Shown piece after piece: positions 59,201 through 62,055 of a DNA stretch of 64,000 nt (the first letter of the stretch is position 1; every line of letters begins with the position of its first letter). The position numbers and the translations under genes were made by a program. The notes beneath the pieces were generated by a model that searched no databases, was not told the origin of the DNA, and worked only from the letters and a program-made list of their open reading frames with translations. The stretch lies in the NCBI RefSeq assembly GCF_964340395.1, contig NC_135571.1:15350721-15414720 (forward strand). The letters run 5' to 3'. The stretch is from Glandiceps talaboti (taxonomy: Eukaryota; Hemichordata; Enteropneusta; Spengelidae).

Positions 59201-60970
59201 TATAGTTGAGTATCATTGCATGGACAGATTTTACATAGCAGGGCTTCATCTGTGTAGAATTTAATAACAAATCAAATGATGCATATGATATGTTTACTCC
59301 GTGCGCCTTTCTCTTAGCCCAGGCCATTTTACGAGAGGTATGTTTTCTTCACAGAAATGACACTGAGAAATCTTGAAATGAACATCAATCAAACAAAACG
59401 GTATTATGAAAACTGGCCAGATCTGGTAGGGGTGTGTGGCCAATGCTGTCAACCCCAGACCCAATTTTGGACCAATTTTGACCCAAAACCAATACCAACT
59501 AGACCAACTTTTTAGAAGACCCCATTTTAGACAAATGTTGAACGCAGGATGCAATTTTGCGCATGCGCAGTTAACGTAACAATGCATTATGGGGCAATAT
59601 CTCGAACCAAGCGTTTCTGGGGGTGTGCATGCTATCTTAACCAGTGAATTAGCAGGGGAAAATCCTGAACTCATCGAGAATTTATTAAGGAGATCCTTCC
59701 AGGACCCATTTTAGGGTTCTAGGACAAATGCCCCCCGGACAAACGCCCCCCGGTAGGATTGTCATTGCCTACTGATAGAGATCCAAAAAATCCAGACTTT
59801 GGGAATACACTTAAAATATGGTTTTATCACTTTTATTGTATAACTGACGAATAGAAAATGGGCTATTCCCCTCAAAAAGTCAAGCACATGACAATTCTCG
59901 AAATTGGCAACAATTTGTGTAGAACTCTGGAATCTGATTGCATAAATATTAAGTGATAAAACCGTATTTTTAGTTTTAAGTACATCGCCTGAAATCACGT
60001 CTTTCAATCACACTGTAGTAGAAATGCTAAGTAACCCTAAAAATAACATGCCTTTCTTGGTTGAATTGTGAGCCATAGTCCTACCGTAGGCATTTGTCCA
60101 GGGGGCGTTTGTCCTGTTACCCATTTTTAATAGACCTAACAAAATAAAAACTTGTGAAATGTGGACCCCATTTTAGACTCATTAGCTCTCAAAAGACAGT
60201 ACCCATGTTAGACCAAAGAGTGAAAAACCCTACCCCAAAGGGCGGCACGTATATGTATACCCAATAGGTGGGAGTACCCCCCCCCCCCCCACCCCCAGGT
60301 AATCTGCATGTAAGACTGAAGTTAGCAACAGATTGACATTGGTCTGTGGCATTCATGTACATGTTTGATGTGATATTATTCAGGATGTTGTTGAATTGGT
60401 GGAGTTCACGTGATGCTAAGAAAAGACGGAAACAACTTGGTGATGAATATACTAGGTGGGAACAAGATTATGACCTTCGACCTCCAGACAGACATGGACT
60501 CTTCAGTGAATATTTGGAAATGGGTAGGTCAAAGGTCAACTATGACGAGAGCTTTTATATTGTAATCAGCTGAATACAATAATTCAGACAGTGTTCTCTG
60601 ACTCCACTGCACTGTCTTTCAAAGTCAGTGTATTTATTGGCATATATAATAATTCTATATTTTAATATTTAAGGAAGTGATACAGAATCTAGTGAAAACA
60701 CATGTAATACACTGATATGAGACTGTGTCTTTTAAATTGACTGATTCCATACACAATCTAACAACAAAATCAATTCAACAGCATAATTAATTAATTTGAT
60801 CTTTTCTTGTTTTTCAGTTCTTCAATTTGGCTTTGTGACACTGTTTGTGGCAGCATTTTCATTGGCTCCACTCTTTGCATTGCTTAATAATATAATTGAG
60901 ATTCGTCTAGATGCCTACAAGTTTACTTCACAAATGAGAAGACCCTTAGCAGTTAGAGCACAGGATATTG
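7815..60970 (+). CDS. ANO7: Anoctamin (TMEM16) gene, ANO7-like, central part
   Basis: This is the gene-level entry. The coding exons are 7815-7879, 8221-8359, 10866-10967, one of four e4 copies (13022-13082, 17971-18031, 21952-22012, 22791-22851), 38260-38342, 40648-40710, one of two e7 copies (49717-49791, 50228-50302), 51098-51262, 53027-53063, 53558-53669, 57123-57177, 57363-57460, 60384-60523 and 60818-60970. Every junction is AG/GT and all phases agree. Anoctamins are dimeric ten-helix membrane proteins that act as Ca2+-activated chloride channels or lipid scramblases. Seen here: the [15 protein letters not shown] block at TM1, the MCPLC loop, FLEFWKRK after TM2, [20 protein letters not shown], and [11 protein letters not shown] in TM8. 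From memory, human ANO7 has NPITG followed by EDEPY, and EMHRT; this gene has NPVTK followed by EDEPY, and EMHRT. That favours ANO7 over other paralogues. The six Ca2+-site positions known from mouse ANO1 are kept, so an active Ca2+-gated protein is likely. Both gene ends are missing. Confidence 0.9.
7849..8215. repeat. 47-bp repeat copying the end of e1 with its donor, about 8 copies
   Basis: Each unit holds a copy of the exon end (GGTATAAATATCAACCATTA then GATCTCATTAG) plus the start of the intron (GTGAGTTATTATCATT). The first unit is the real exon/intron junction. The donor position reads GT in units 1, 3 and 5 (7880, 7975, 8067) but AT in units 2, 4 and 6. This gives a dimeric A/B pattern of about 94 bp. 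The last units decay before the e2 acceptor. Confidence 0.93.
8221..8359 (+). CDS. ANO7: Anoctamin exon e2 (TM1)
   Basis: The acceptor is TGATTTACAG and the donor is CAGAAG|GTAATG. After the split Arg it reads [20 protein letters not shown] and then [16 protein letters not shown], the most recognisable anoctamin signature, covering TM1. It ends in [10 protein letters not shown], which resembles the ANO7 loop (SDIPTQ, from memory) more than other paralogues. It has 46 complete codons and ends in phase 0. A 32-bp array starts only about 12 bp after the donor. Confidence 0.97.
8372..10770. repeat. 32-bp minisatellite, about 75 copies, filling intron 2
   Basis: The unit is ATTATATCACTAACTGACTA followed by TATGGTGTATAC. 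Variants include TATAATACCAACTGATTATA. Scattered deletions of 4-8 bp occur around 8880-9220. The array fills nearly the whole intron, from just after the e2 donor to about 100 bp before e3, and does not contain the donor itself. Confidence 0.97.
10866..10967 (+). CDS. ANO7: Anoctamin exon e3 (extracellular Cys-rich loop)
   Basis: The acceptor is ATTCTTACAG and the donor is ACCCAG|GTAATA. It has 34 codons, phase 0 at both ends. It reads [20 protein letters not shown] and then [14 protein letters not shown]. The MCPLC motif, with five cysteines in all, is the TM1-TM2 extracellular loop of anoctamins, where disulfides form. NAT is a potential N-glycosylation site. Because the exon ends in phase 0, any one of the four e4 copies can follow it. 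Confidence 0.96.
10968..11617. other. Intron 3 left part
   Basis: No exon seen. A 55-bp stretch with the hairpin CACTTTGAAAAACAAAGTG occurs twice (about 11210 and 11265). Short open frames here have no recognisable content. Confidence 0.55.
11618..12477. mobile_element. 860-bp inverted-repeat element flanked by TA
   Basis: The left end CACTCACTGTCACAGTTTTT then GGACAG matches the reverse complement of the right end (CTGTCCGAAAACTACGACAG then TGAGTG) with a few differences. Both sides are flanked by TA (11616-11617 and 12478-12479), as expected for a Tc1/mariner-type target duplication. Inside are further CTGTCCGA motifs in both orientations. No transposase ORF is visible, so it would be non-autonomous. 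Confidence 0.7.
12608..12770. repeat. 45-bp repeat, about 3 copies
   Basis: Copies of GTCATGTGACACAGATTGAC followed by AAATGAAAGTTTGCCAGTCAG-like sequence, within intron 3. Confidence 0.88.
13022..13082 (+). CDS. ANO7: Anoctamin exon e4A (alternative start of TM2, copy 1)
   Basis: The acceptor is TTTGTATTGTAG and the donor is CCTGGG|GTATGT-type (exon ends at TGG G). It has 20 codons plus one base: [20 protein letters not shown]. It aligns with the anoctamin TM2 start (VxxLFDNGxTxFFxxFMALWA). It is one of four 61-nt copies sharing FDN, Pro, the I/F-M-x-x-W end and the same phases. The acceptor tract is weaker than those of the other copies. The last base joins CT of e5 to make Ala. Confidence 0.88.
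13390..13590. repeat. Repeat of about 23 bp, about 9 copies
   Basis: The unit is like TTTGCCAAATCTGGGGTGTC followed by CA. Six open frames on both strands cross it and all are shadows of the repeat. The surrounding 13083-14027 shows no exon. Confidence 0.93.
14028..16025. repeat. 2-kb array built from two short modules (CTGTCAGA / CCAAACA)
   Basis: Modules ACTGTCAGACCAAAC (about 15 bp) and GACTGTCAGAC alternate irregularly, with AGAC/ACAC/TGAC variants, for roughly 2 kb between e4A and e4B. Long plus-strand frames (for example 14806-15771) follow the modules and encode only monotonous TLSDQ/KHCQT peptides. It is not a gene. Confidence 0.96.
16026..16694. other. Non-coding stretch within the e4 cluster
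   Basis: Unique AT-rich sequence with poly-C runs at about 16567 and 16595. A short AAGGTCA triplication lies at 16437-16455. I see no e4-like exon here. Confidence 0.55.
16700..17622. repeat. 24-bp minisatellite, about 38 copies
   Basis: The unit is GACTGTACTAGTATATGAAT followed by GACA. Near-identical 120-144-bp blocks carrying the variant TATATTAGT...AATGTACTAGTG recur from 16900 to 17330, which shows block duplication within the array. Confidence 0.96.
17971..18031 (+). CDS. ANO7: Anoctamin exon e4B (alternative start of TM2, copy 2)
   Basis: A strong acceptor (TTTTGTCTGTTTCAG) and the donor TGGG|GTGAGT. It encodes [20 protein letters not shown] plus one base. It has the same 61-nt length and phases as the other three e4 copies. 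It differs from them in an acidic Glu pair (TEI, NEL) and in Ile-Ile-Met in place of F-M. It is the most divergent copy and could change the extracellular end of TM2. Confidence 0.9.
18664..19105. repeat. 24-bp array of CCAAT palindromes, about 18 copies
   Basis: The unit is ATGATCTGTGATTGGCCAAT followed by CAxx. The centre TGATTGGCCAATCA is a perfect palindrome with a CCAAT box on each strand. Later copies vary (GGTTAATGA, AGCCAATCATGG). Both strands are open in places only because of the 24-bp period. Confidence 0.94.
19105..19290. repeat. 25-bp repeat, about 7 copies
   Basis: Copies of TTAATCCACAGCTCTTATCC followed by AAGAC. Confidence 0.92.
19515..21893. repeat. 27-bp minisatellite, about 88 copies
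   Basis: The unit is CCCCTTTAGTCAAAGTTACA followed by GACTATG. The period is 27 nt, a multiple of 3, so long plus-strand frames (VKVTDYAPL or SQSYRLCPF repeats) stay open. These are shadows. Variants include GTC/AGTC, GACTGTG and an occasional 4-base-longer unit. The array lies between e4B and e4C. Confidence 0.96.
21952..22012 (+). CDS. ANO7: Anoctamin exon e4C (alternative start of TM2, copy 3)
   Basis: The acceptor is TATATTAACAG and the donor is TGGG|GTGAGT. It encodes [20 protein letters not shown] plus one base. FMALW is the canonical anoctamin TM2 sequence. It is 61 nt, with the same phases as e4A, e4B and e4D. It lies only 780 bp upstream of e4D. Confidence 0.93.
22013..22790. other. 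Intron between e4C and e4D, with short repeats
   Basis: It holds a 39-bp repeat in three copies (about 22390-22495, TAGTTTGCTGTCTTTTAGCA) and a 40-bp duplication (about 22545-22620, TTTTTATTCTTTTTTGTTAG). No further e4 copy is visible. Confidence 0.75.
22791..22851 (+). CDS. ANO7: Anoctamin exon e4D (alternative start of TM2, copy 4)
   Basis: The acceptor is GGCTTGGTATAG and the donor is TGGG|GTAAGC. It encodes [20 protein letters not shown] plus one base. FDNGAT...FMALW is closest to the usual anoctamin TM2 sequence, so this may be the ancestral copy. It is the last of the cluster; the next coding exon is 15.4 kb away, beyond a 12.8-kb array. Confidence 0.95.
23145..23595. repeat. Minisatellite of about 55 bp, 8 copies
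   Basis: The unit contains GTGTCTGTCACTGTTTGGCT and then GTCAGTAGGGACCCAAATGA. Small length changes occur between copies. Confidence 0.94.
23702..24045. mobile_element. Foldback (hairpin) element with long arms
   Basis: The left arm (about 23702-23850) contains ATGGCTTCCTGCTTGAAAAA and TTTTTTGTAACTCAATAAA. The right arm (about 23900-24045) contains the reverse complements (TTGAGTTACAAAAAAAAGAC, CTTTCAAGTAGGAAGCCAT). The arms are about 140 bp at roughly 80-90% identity by eye, around a short AT-rich centre. There is no ORF. It resembles a foldback or MITE-like element. Confidence 0.8.
24080..24713. mobile_element. 634-bp inverted-repeat element
   Basis: The left end (GTAGCGCACTGTACAACATT then TTACCCACAACTCTCTCTGAT) is mirrored at 24665-24713 (ATCAGAGAGAGTTGTGGGTA then AGATATTGTACAGTGTAGCG). 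The interior is AT-rich with no meaningful ORF. It sits directly next to the foldback element at 23702-24045. Confidence 0.75.
24995..37850. repeat. 12.8-kb, 32-bp mega-array, about 400 copies, with higher-order duplications
   Basis: The unit is TATAGTCTATATATCTATAC followed by ATGGTAACACAG. The main variants are AACAC/AACGC/AATGC/AACGA, ATATC/ATGTC/ACATC, and short units lacking ATA. Rare variants act as markers. ACCTGGTAACG at 27087 and 28017 recurs at 28881 and 29811, exactly 1794 bp later. TCTGTATATC at about 32601 recurs at about 35027, and GGTAACGCAGTTTAATC at 34084 recurs at 36510, both exactly 2426 bp later. So blocks of about 1.8 and 2.4 kb were duplicated in tandem. A further 932-bp shift links 29044 to 29976. 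It lies in the intron between e4D and e5. Confidence 0.97.
37851..38259. other. Intron end before e5
   Basis: Unique AT-rich sequence. Nothing recognised apart from the pyrimidine-rich acceptor tract TTCTTCTCTTTACTAG. Confidence 0.6.
38260..38342 (+). CDS. ANO7: Anoctamin exon e5 (end of TM2 and following cytosolic stretch)
   Basis: The acceptor is TCTTTACTAG and the donor is CATGAG|GTATGT. Its first two bases complete Ala with the last base of any e4 copy. It then reads [20 protein letters not shown] and FGFEDHE. The LEFWKRK motif after TM2 is a family hallmark. The exon requires an incoming phase of 1, so exactly one e4 copy must be spliced in to keep the frame. It ends in phase 0. Confidence 0.97.
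38519..39595. repeat. 32-bp minisatellite, about 33 copies
   Basis: The unit is GTCTATAGTCAGCCTGAAAG followed by TGAGAATCAAAT, with variants AACTAAG and CTACAG. It begins about 175 bp after the e5 donor. Confidence 0.96.
39600..40560. mobile_element. Dispersed repeat copy with a TG tract
   Basis: The left part (39600-39800; AAGACCACACCCATAGCAAC, ACAGTTGTGCTACAGCGCCA) closely matches 3940-4150 inside the TIR element. A (TG)n tract follows (39829-39897), then a stretch with repeated motifs of the kind CAGATTGGCATGAAATTTGA (40070, 40205, 40350). It ends in another ACCACGCCCTTAGCAACAA. It has no coding potential. A similar TG-tract-plus-tail arrangement occurs at 53205-53460. The class is unknown. 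Confidence 0.65.
40648..40710 (+). CDS. ANO7: Anoctamin exon e6 (TM2-TM3 cytosolic loop)
   Basis: The acceptor is CATTTTGCAG and the donor is ACTAAG|GTAGGG. It has 21 codons, phase 0 at both ends: [20 protein letters not shown] and [10 protein letters not shown] is the conserved loop segment, and NPVTK followed by EDEPY in e7A mirrors ANO7. The last 18 nt of the exon and the donor form the first unit of a 30-nt array repeated about 282 times downstream. The exon can be read on through seven more repeats before a TAG stop. Confidence 0.93.
40693..49177. repeat. 30-nt array of exon-end plus donor, about 283 junction copies
   Basis: The unit is GTCAACCCAGTAACTAAG|GTAGGGAATATA (18 nt of e6 end, then 12 nt of intron start). 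AG|GTAGG donors fall at 40711 + 30n up to 49171, with no net insertion or deletion over the entire 8.46 kb. Variation is confined mostly to a few positions (GGG/GGC/GGT, ATA/ATG, AACCC/AATCC, AAG/TAG). In the e6 frame each unit adds ten residues, VGN(I/V)VNPVTK. The first TAG is at 40948-40950. Blocks of about 600-660 bp (42207/42807/43467) and 930 bp (46437/47367) recur nearly unchanged. Minus-strand frames ([10 protein letters not shown]) are shadows of the 30-nt period. Confidence 0.97.
49178..49716. other. Intron between the 30-nt array and e7A
   Basis: Unique AT-rich sequence. It ends in the pyrimidine-rich tract before the acceptor TTTCTTGTAG. No feature recognised. Confidence 0.6.
49717..49791 (+). 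CDS. ANO7: Anoctamin exon e7A (alternative start of TM3, copy 1)
   Basis: The acceptor is CATTTCTTGTAG and the donor is TTTATG|GTGAGC. It has 25 codons, phase 0 at both ends: [20 protein letters not shown] then IILFM. EDEPY follows NPVTK as in ANO7, and RDRFP is the family motif just before TM3. A second copy of identical length and phase lies 436 bp downstream. One of the two is presumably chosen. Confidence 0.95.
50228..50302 (+). CDS. ANO7: Anoctamin exon e7B (alternative start of TM3, copy 2)
   Basis: The acceptor is ACCATGACAACAG and the donor is TTTATG|GTAAGT. It has 25 codons, phase 0 at both ends: [20 protein letters not shown] then GILFM. Aligned position by position with e7A, 9 of 25 residues are identical (E3, R11, P13, R14, V19, I22, L23, F24, M25). 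It keeps a basic residue and Pro-Arg before the hydrophobic half. Because 75 is a multiple of 3, frame alone does not forbid including both. Including both would insert a second half-helix, so mutual exclusion is an inference. Confidence 0.87.
50303..50350 (+). repeat. 48-nt in-frame duplication of the e7B end and donor
   Basis: The last 26 or so bases of e7B (GTAACTGGTATACTGTTTAT and G) and the first intron bases recur 48 nt downstream, giving a second possible donor at 50351 (TTTATG|GTACGC). The extra 48 nt are open in the e7B frame and would add 16 hydrophobic residues, [16 protein letters not shown]. The second donor is weaker (GTACGC) than the first (GTAAGT). Confidence 0.85.
50498..50620. 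repeat. 60-bp direct duplication
   Basis: Two adjacent copies beginning GATGACACTGTAACCTCAAG and continuing through AGAGTACCCACACTGACACT. The rest of the intron (50621-51097) has a poly-C run at about 50925 and nothing else recognised. Confidence 0.92.
51098..51262 (+). CDS. ANO7: Anoctamin exon e8 (TM3 to TM4)
   Basis: The acceptor is TGTGATTACAG and the donor is AACAGG|GTAAGT. It has 55 codons, phase 0 at both ends. It begins [20 protein letters not shown] (rest of TM3, with the conserved GVIxYR), continues through an extracellular turn with [10 protein letters not shown], and ends in the TM4 segment [21 protein letters not shown] and the ILNR-IYE junction with e9 are typical of the family. 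The intron that follows begins directly with a donor-like array. Confidence 0.96.
51263..52918. repeat. 38-bp array of donor-like sequences, about 44 copies
   Basis: The array starts exactly at +1 of the intron. Two 33-bp units are followed by about 42 38-bp units, GTAAGTATTCCAGTAAGCTA then TCTCAGTATACCATGTCA. Each unit begins with GTAAGTAT, a near-ideal 5' splice site, though it is preceded by TCA and not CAG. It also contains a second CAGTAAGC. Unlike the e1 and e6 arrays, no exon sequence is included. Confidence 0.96.
53027..53063 (+). CDS. ANO7: Anoctamin exon e9 (after TM4)
   Basis: The acceptor is GTTATGACAG and the donor is ACCTAG|GTAAGT. It is a 37-nt exon: [12 protein letters not shown] plus the first base of Glu. 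It matches the anoctamin motif (IYxxVAxWLTxxE) between TM4 and TM5. It is identified by its continuity with e8 (phase 0) and e10 (phase 1). Confidence 0.94.
53211..53289. repeat. (TG)n microsatellite and flanking dispersed repeat
   Basis: About 40 TG units are followed by a tail (to about 53460) that recalls the tail at 39900-40000: CTGATTTTAACCAAACTTGG here and a similar ligand-like AT-rich pattern there. Open frames on both strands (Cys-Val and His-Thr repeats) are artefacts. Confidence 0.9.
53558..53669 (+). CDS. ANO7: Anoctamin exon e10 (TM5)
   Basis: The acceptor is ACTCATTTAG and the donor is GGCTC|GTAAGT. It completes Glu and reads [20 protein letters not shown] then [16 protein letters not shown] and two bases of Ser. 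EMHRT is an ANO7-type sequence. [16 protein letters not shown] is the family's TM5 signature. It leaves phase 2. Confidence 0.97.
53745..53960. repeat. 40-bp repeat, about 5 copies
   Basis: The unit contains CACTACCATCAGATTTGTGT then a G-rich AGGAGGGGGATGGGGTTG. A short poly-G precedes it at about 53737. Confidence 0.93.
53975..56065. repeat. 21-bp array with two unit types, about 100 copies
   Basis: Type A is AGGTCATATGACTACCAGAC plus T. Type B is AAAACACCTGATTGCCAGAC plus T. The A and B units alternate in changing patterns (AAB, AB, AAAB). With a 21-nt period two plus-strand frames stay open for hundreds of codons (for example 54007-55908, TRLGHMT repeats). The absence of a splice link, and the even spread of stop-free frames, mark them as shadows. 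Confidence 0.96.
56066..56480. other. Intron 10 unique part
   Basis: AT-rich, no exon or repeat recognised. Confidence 0.55.
56482..57090. repeat. 52-bp minisatellite, about 11 copies
   Basis: The unit is TGTATGCCCAGAAATCTCAC then AGATCACATCAAAGCCACTG and TCAATATAGGGG. The left copies carry GGGCTG and AGATC, and the right copies GGGGTG and AGGTC, so the array has a clear polarity. Confidence 0.96.
57123..57177 (+). CDS. ANO7: Anoctamin exon e11 (TM5-TM6 loop, first part)
   Basis: The acceptor is TTTTTGTTGTAG and the donor is GAAGAG|GTAAGG. It completes Ser and reads [18 protein letters not shown]. It corresponds to the family's FVGYPGNYxxLFGxRxEE. Most anoctamins have Arg-Phe-Val-Gly where this has Ser-Gly-Gly-Gly, an unusual substitution after FFKG. 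It ends in phase 0. Confidence 0.95.
57181..57193 (+). promoter_or_regulatory. DR1-type AGGTCA repeat near the e11 donor
   Basis: AGGTCAAAGGTCA is a perfect direct repeat of the nuclear-receptor half-site with one-base spacing. It lies 3 bp after the exon. The same 13-mer lies just after the e13 donor (60526-60538). Whether it binds anything is unknown. Confidence 0.3.
57363..57460 (+). CDS. ANO7: Anoctamin exon e12 (TM6)
   Basis: The acceptor is TTTACATTGTAG and the donor is TTTACC|GTAAGT. It reads [20 protein letters not shown] then [12 protein letters not shown] and two bases of Pro. CDPGGC and GIIMVGKQ are family hallmarks. NNCLE aligns with the TM6 Asn and Glu of the Ca2+ site of mouse ANO1 (N650, E654), so both ligands are kept. 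Pro replaces the more usual Ile/Met in CLxEL. It leaves phase 2. Confidence 0.97.
57522..58215. mobile_element. 690-bp inverted-repeat element (outer)
   Basis: The left end (about 57522-57548, GAGTGACATAAGGGGCCTTG then TCATT) is mirrored at the right end (58190-58215, AATGACAAGGCCCCTTAGGT then CATGAG). A third copy in left orientation lies at about 58150-58172 and makes a tight hairpin with the right end. It may be two overlapping elements. Confidence 0.7.
57563..57969. mobile_element. 407-bp MITE-like element nested in the previous one
   Basis: The left end GTTTTGACCCCAGTGGTGGT then AGTCCCAGATG is mirrored by the right end (CATCCAGGGACTGCCACCGC then CGGGGTCTTGAC). The interior carries four GGGGGTGTT/GGGGTA motifs and no ORF. 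Confidence 0.72.
58216..59720. other. Intron 12, no exon recognised
   Basis: AT-rich unique sequence. A 126-codon minus-strand open frame at 59294-59674 covers a repeated-motif stretch (GACCCCATTTTAGAC-like, also near 60165) and has no recognisable domain. I consider it dispersed-repeat sequence and not a gene. Confidence 0.5.
59721..60115. mobile_element. 395-bp MITE-like element with terminal inverted repeats of about 38 bp
   Basis: The left end AGGACAAATGCCCCCCGGAC then AAACGCCCCCCGGTAGGA is mirrored at the right end (TCCTACCGTAGGCATTTGTC then CAGGGGGCGTTTGTCCT). It sits inside another repeat whose ACCCCATTTTAGAC motifs flank it at about 59520 and 60165. An open frame of 81 codons on the minus strand inside it has no recognisable content. 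Confidence 0.8.
60384..60523 (+). CDS. ANO7: Anoctamin exon e13 (TM6-TM7 cytosolic loop and start of TM7)
   Basis: The acceptor is ATATTATTCAG and the donor is AAATGG|GTAGGT. It completes Pro and reads [20 protein letters not shown], a basic loop, then [20 protein letters not shown] and SEYLEM plus one base. WEQDYxLxPxxxxGLFxEYLEM is a strong family match. The two Glu of SEYLEM align with the TM7 Ca2+ ligands of mouse ANO1 (E702, E705). Confidence 0.97.
60526..60538 (+). promoter_or_regulatory. Second DR1-type AGGTCA repeat near the e13 donor
   Basis: AGGTCAAAGGTCA begins 2 bp into the intron, as at 57181. The shared stretch GGTCAAAGGTCAAC suggests either common origin or chance. Confidence 0.3.
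60818..60970 (+). CDS. ANO7: Anoctamin exon e14 (TM7 to TM8)
   Basis: The acceptor is CTTGTTTTTCAG and the donor is GATATTG|GTTAGT. It completes Val and reads [20 protein letters not shown], then [20 protein letters not shown] and [10 protein letters not shown] plus one base of Gly. This is the best-conserved anoctamin stretch. Glu and Asp of IIEIRLD align with the TM8 Ca2+ ligands of mouse ANO1 (E734, D738). The next exon (family pattern IWxxIL) is not in the window. Confidence 0.97.
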
Positions 60971-61394
60971 GTTAGTTTTTTCAACAGTTAGTAAAATTCT
61001 CTAGTTTTGCAATAACAGCAACTGGGAAATAAGCAAAGATATATTCAATAGAAATTTGTCAGTTACTTATAAAATGACATTGTATCTGTTAATGAGTAGT
61101 CACTATTATCTGTAGGTATTGTAATGGCAAGTTTAAATCTTGAGAGAAAGCTATGTTTTCAATCTGTCACCATATTATAAATGTACTAAGTTGTTACTGG
61201 AGTATCATTATTTGATTAGACAACCACAGTATATTTACTGAAAATTTTTAAATACCAATAATTAGACATTGTACATGTTAATCAGTGGTTAATCAGTGGT
61301 TGGTATTATACATAAGCAGTATAGAAACAGGTTGAAATTATGATCGCCATTGAGGGTGCTGATTTTTTTATGTGGACCCAAAAATCCATTTATT
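60971..61394. other. Intron 14 unique part
   Basis: AT-rich, no exon recognised. Confidence 0.55.
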
Positions 61395-61399
61395 TGATT

Positions 61400-61985
61400 T
61401 ATTGTGTATACAGCTACAAAACATACATGTACAGATGATACAATACATGGTGTACATATTACAAATACAATACATGTACAGATGATACAATACATGGTGT
61501 ACATATTACAAAACATACATGTACAGATGATACAATACATGGTGTACATATTACAAAACATACATGTACAGATGATACAATACATGGTGTACATATTACA
61601 AAACATACATGTACAGATGATACAATACATGGTGTACATATTACAAAACATACATGTACAGATGATACAATACATGGTGTACATATTACAAAACATACAT
61701 GTACAGATGATACAATACATGGTGTACATATTACAAAACATACATGTACAGATGATACAATACATGGTGTACATATTACAAAACATACATGTACAGATGA
61801 TACAATACATGGTGTACATATTACAAATAAGTTATTATATCTAACAAAACATACATGTACAGATGATACAATACATGGTGTACATATTACAAATAAGTTA
61901 TTATATCTAACAAAACATACATGTACAGATGATACAATACATGGTGTACATATTACAAATAAGTTATTATATCTAACAAAACTGT
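61400..61985. repeat. 45-bp minisatellite, about 12 copies
   Basis: The unit is ACATACATGTACAGATGATA then CAATACATGGTGTACATATTACAAA. The last three copies are longer, with TAAGTTATTATATCTAAC added. The period is a multiple of 3, so frames on both strands stay open (Met-Tyr-Thr and Cys-Ile-Val-Ser repeats). These are shadows. Confidence 0.96.
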
Positions 61986-61989
61986 AAAA

Positions 61990-62043
61990 CAGCACTGCAC
62001 ATTTGTCAGGGATTTGTCACTGCACATTTGTCAGGGATTTGTC
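61990..62043. repeat. 25-bp duplication
   Basis: Two copies of CACTGCACATTTGTCAGGGA then TTTGT. Confidence 0.9.
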
Positions 62044-62055
62044 ACTTTACCTTAA

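Noticed and set aside
59294-59674. 126-codon minus-strand open frame
   Set aside because: It overlaps dispersed-repeat motifs (CCCATTTTAGAC), has no recognisable domain, and no splice or start context supports it.
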